Below are positions 63,711 through 64,000 of a stretch of 64,000 nt of DNA, piece after piece. This DNA is from Lacinutrix neustonica (GTDB lineage Bacteria; Bacteroidota; Bacteroidia; Flavobacteriales; Flavobacteriaceae): NCBI RefSeq assembly GCF_026625145.1, contig NZ_CP113088.1, forward strand, positions 1,178,001-1,242,000, read 5' to 3'. Below the pieces are notes generated by a model that was not told the DNA's origin, made no database searches, and saw only the letters and a list, made by a program, of their open reading frames with translations. Numbering within the stretch: the stretch's first letter is position 1; each line of letters opens with the position of its first letter. The position numbers and the translations under genes were made by a program.

Positions 63711-64000
63711 ATGAAAATCGCTTTACTAGGCTATGGTAAAATGGGTAAAACAATAGAAGCAATTGCGCTAGAACGCGGTCATACTATTGTTTTAAAAACT
63801 TCTAAAACTGTAAATCAAGCCATTAAAAACGCAGATGTTGCTATAGATTTTAGTATCCCTGGCGCAGCTGTTAATAATATTACTCATTGTATTAATCATA
63901 ACATTCCTGTAATTTACGGTACTACTGGTTGGTTAGACCAGTATGATCGCATGGTGCAATTGTGTCACGAAAAGCAAGGTGCCTTTATTTATGCTTCAAA
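63711..64000 (+). CDS. dapB: 4-hydroxy-tetrahydrodipicolinate reductase (partial)
   Basis: First 96 residues of DapB, cut by the window end. MKIALLGYGKMGKTIE is the NAD(P)H-binding GxGxMG, VAIDFSIP the following strand and PVIYGTTGW the conserved block. Second-last enzymes of the diaminopimelate/lysine pathway. Confidence 0.93.
   Translation, partial: MKIALLGYGKMGKTIEAIALERGHTIVLKTSKTVNQAIKNADVAIDFSIPGAAVNNITHCINHNIPVIYGTTGWLDQYDRMVQLCHEKQGAFIYAS

Overview
This AT-rich window comes from a member of the Bacteroidota, almost certainly a marine Flavobacteriaceae. The evidence is the gene content: BatA/MoxR-type operon, OmpA with thrombospondin-type-3 repeats, DUF4870/PadR/PspC/DUF2807 block, OxyR, MutA/MutB pair and CotH. 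Promoters also look Bacteroidota-like (TAnnTTTG). The species cannot be named from this.

Layout. 0-4 kb: membrane protein, acyltransferase, Nudix hydrolase, lipoprotein cyclophilin, TRIC channel. 4.3-11.3 kb: RDD gene divergent from a SpoIIM-like/DUF4129/DUF4350/MoxR/DUF58 operon. 11.4-14.4 kb: OmpA, DUF2141 and oxyR with a perfect palindrome over its promoter. 14.5-17.8 kb: an MbnP / MbnH-like di-haem peroxidase / beta-barrel operon, probably for copper. 18-24 kb: AIM24, DUF4442, DUF4870, PadR, PspC, DUF2807. 24-28.5 kb: hybrid histidine kinase, thioredoxin reductase. 28.7-33 kb: three paralogous AraC regulators and a catalytically degenerate SRAP protein. 33-38.7 kb: stress-type genes (four-helix bundle, topoisomerase IB, hemerythrin, YtxH, holin-like) and an aldehyde dehydrogenase.

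38.8-51.0 kb is a roughly 12.2-kb island inserted in a tRNA-Pro gene. It has a 14-bp direct repeat (att), a tyrosine integrase, and seven minus-strand genes that look like one defence cassette: XRE regulator, AlbA/Schlafen-like ATPase with a C-terminal KTSC domain, SIR2-like NADase, HerA-type ATPase, a small KTSC protein, a PD-(D/E)XK-type nuclease and a TOTE-type primase-helicase. Sir2-HerA is a known antiphage pair; its packing with KTSC, nuclease and primase-helicase is the best candidate here for an undescribed composite system.

51.2-64 kb is core genome: PQQ-type dehydrogenase with cytochrome c, uridine kinase, septum protein, methylmalonyl-CoA mutase, phosphoesterase, CotH, ParA/ParB, DUF5683 and the start of dapB.

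The strongest signal in the window is not a gene. About two dozen genes are broken by frameshifts or stops, and by my hand count 38 of about 47 such lesions fall exactly on the pentamer CCAGA (two on CCTGA), on either strand and in any codon phase. The usual change is CCAGA to CCGAGA. Undoing each one restores a full-length protein, and gene lengths become multiples of three. This looks like a systematic base-calling error at a modified CCWGA motif in a long-read-only assembly, implying an active methyltransferase. I therefore annotate these genes as intact CDSs spanning the lesions, not as pseudogenes.
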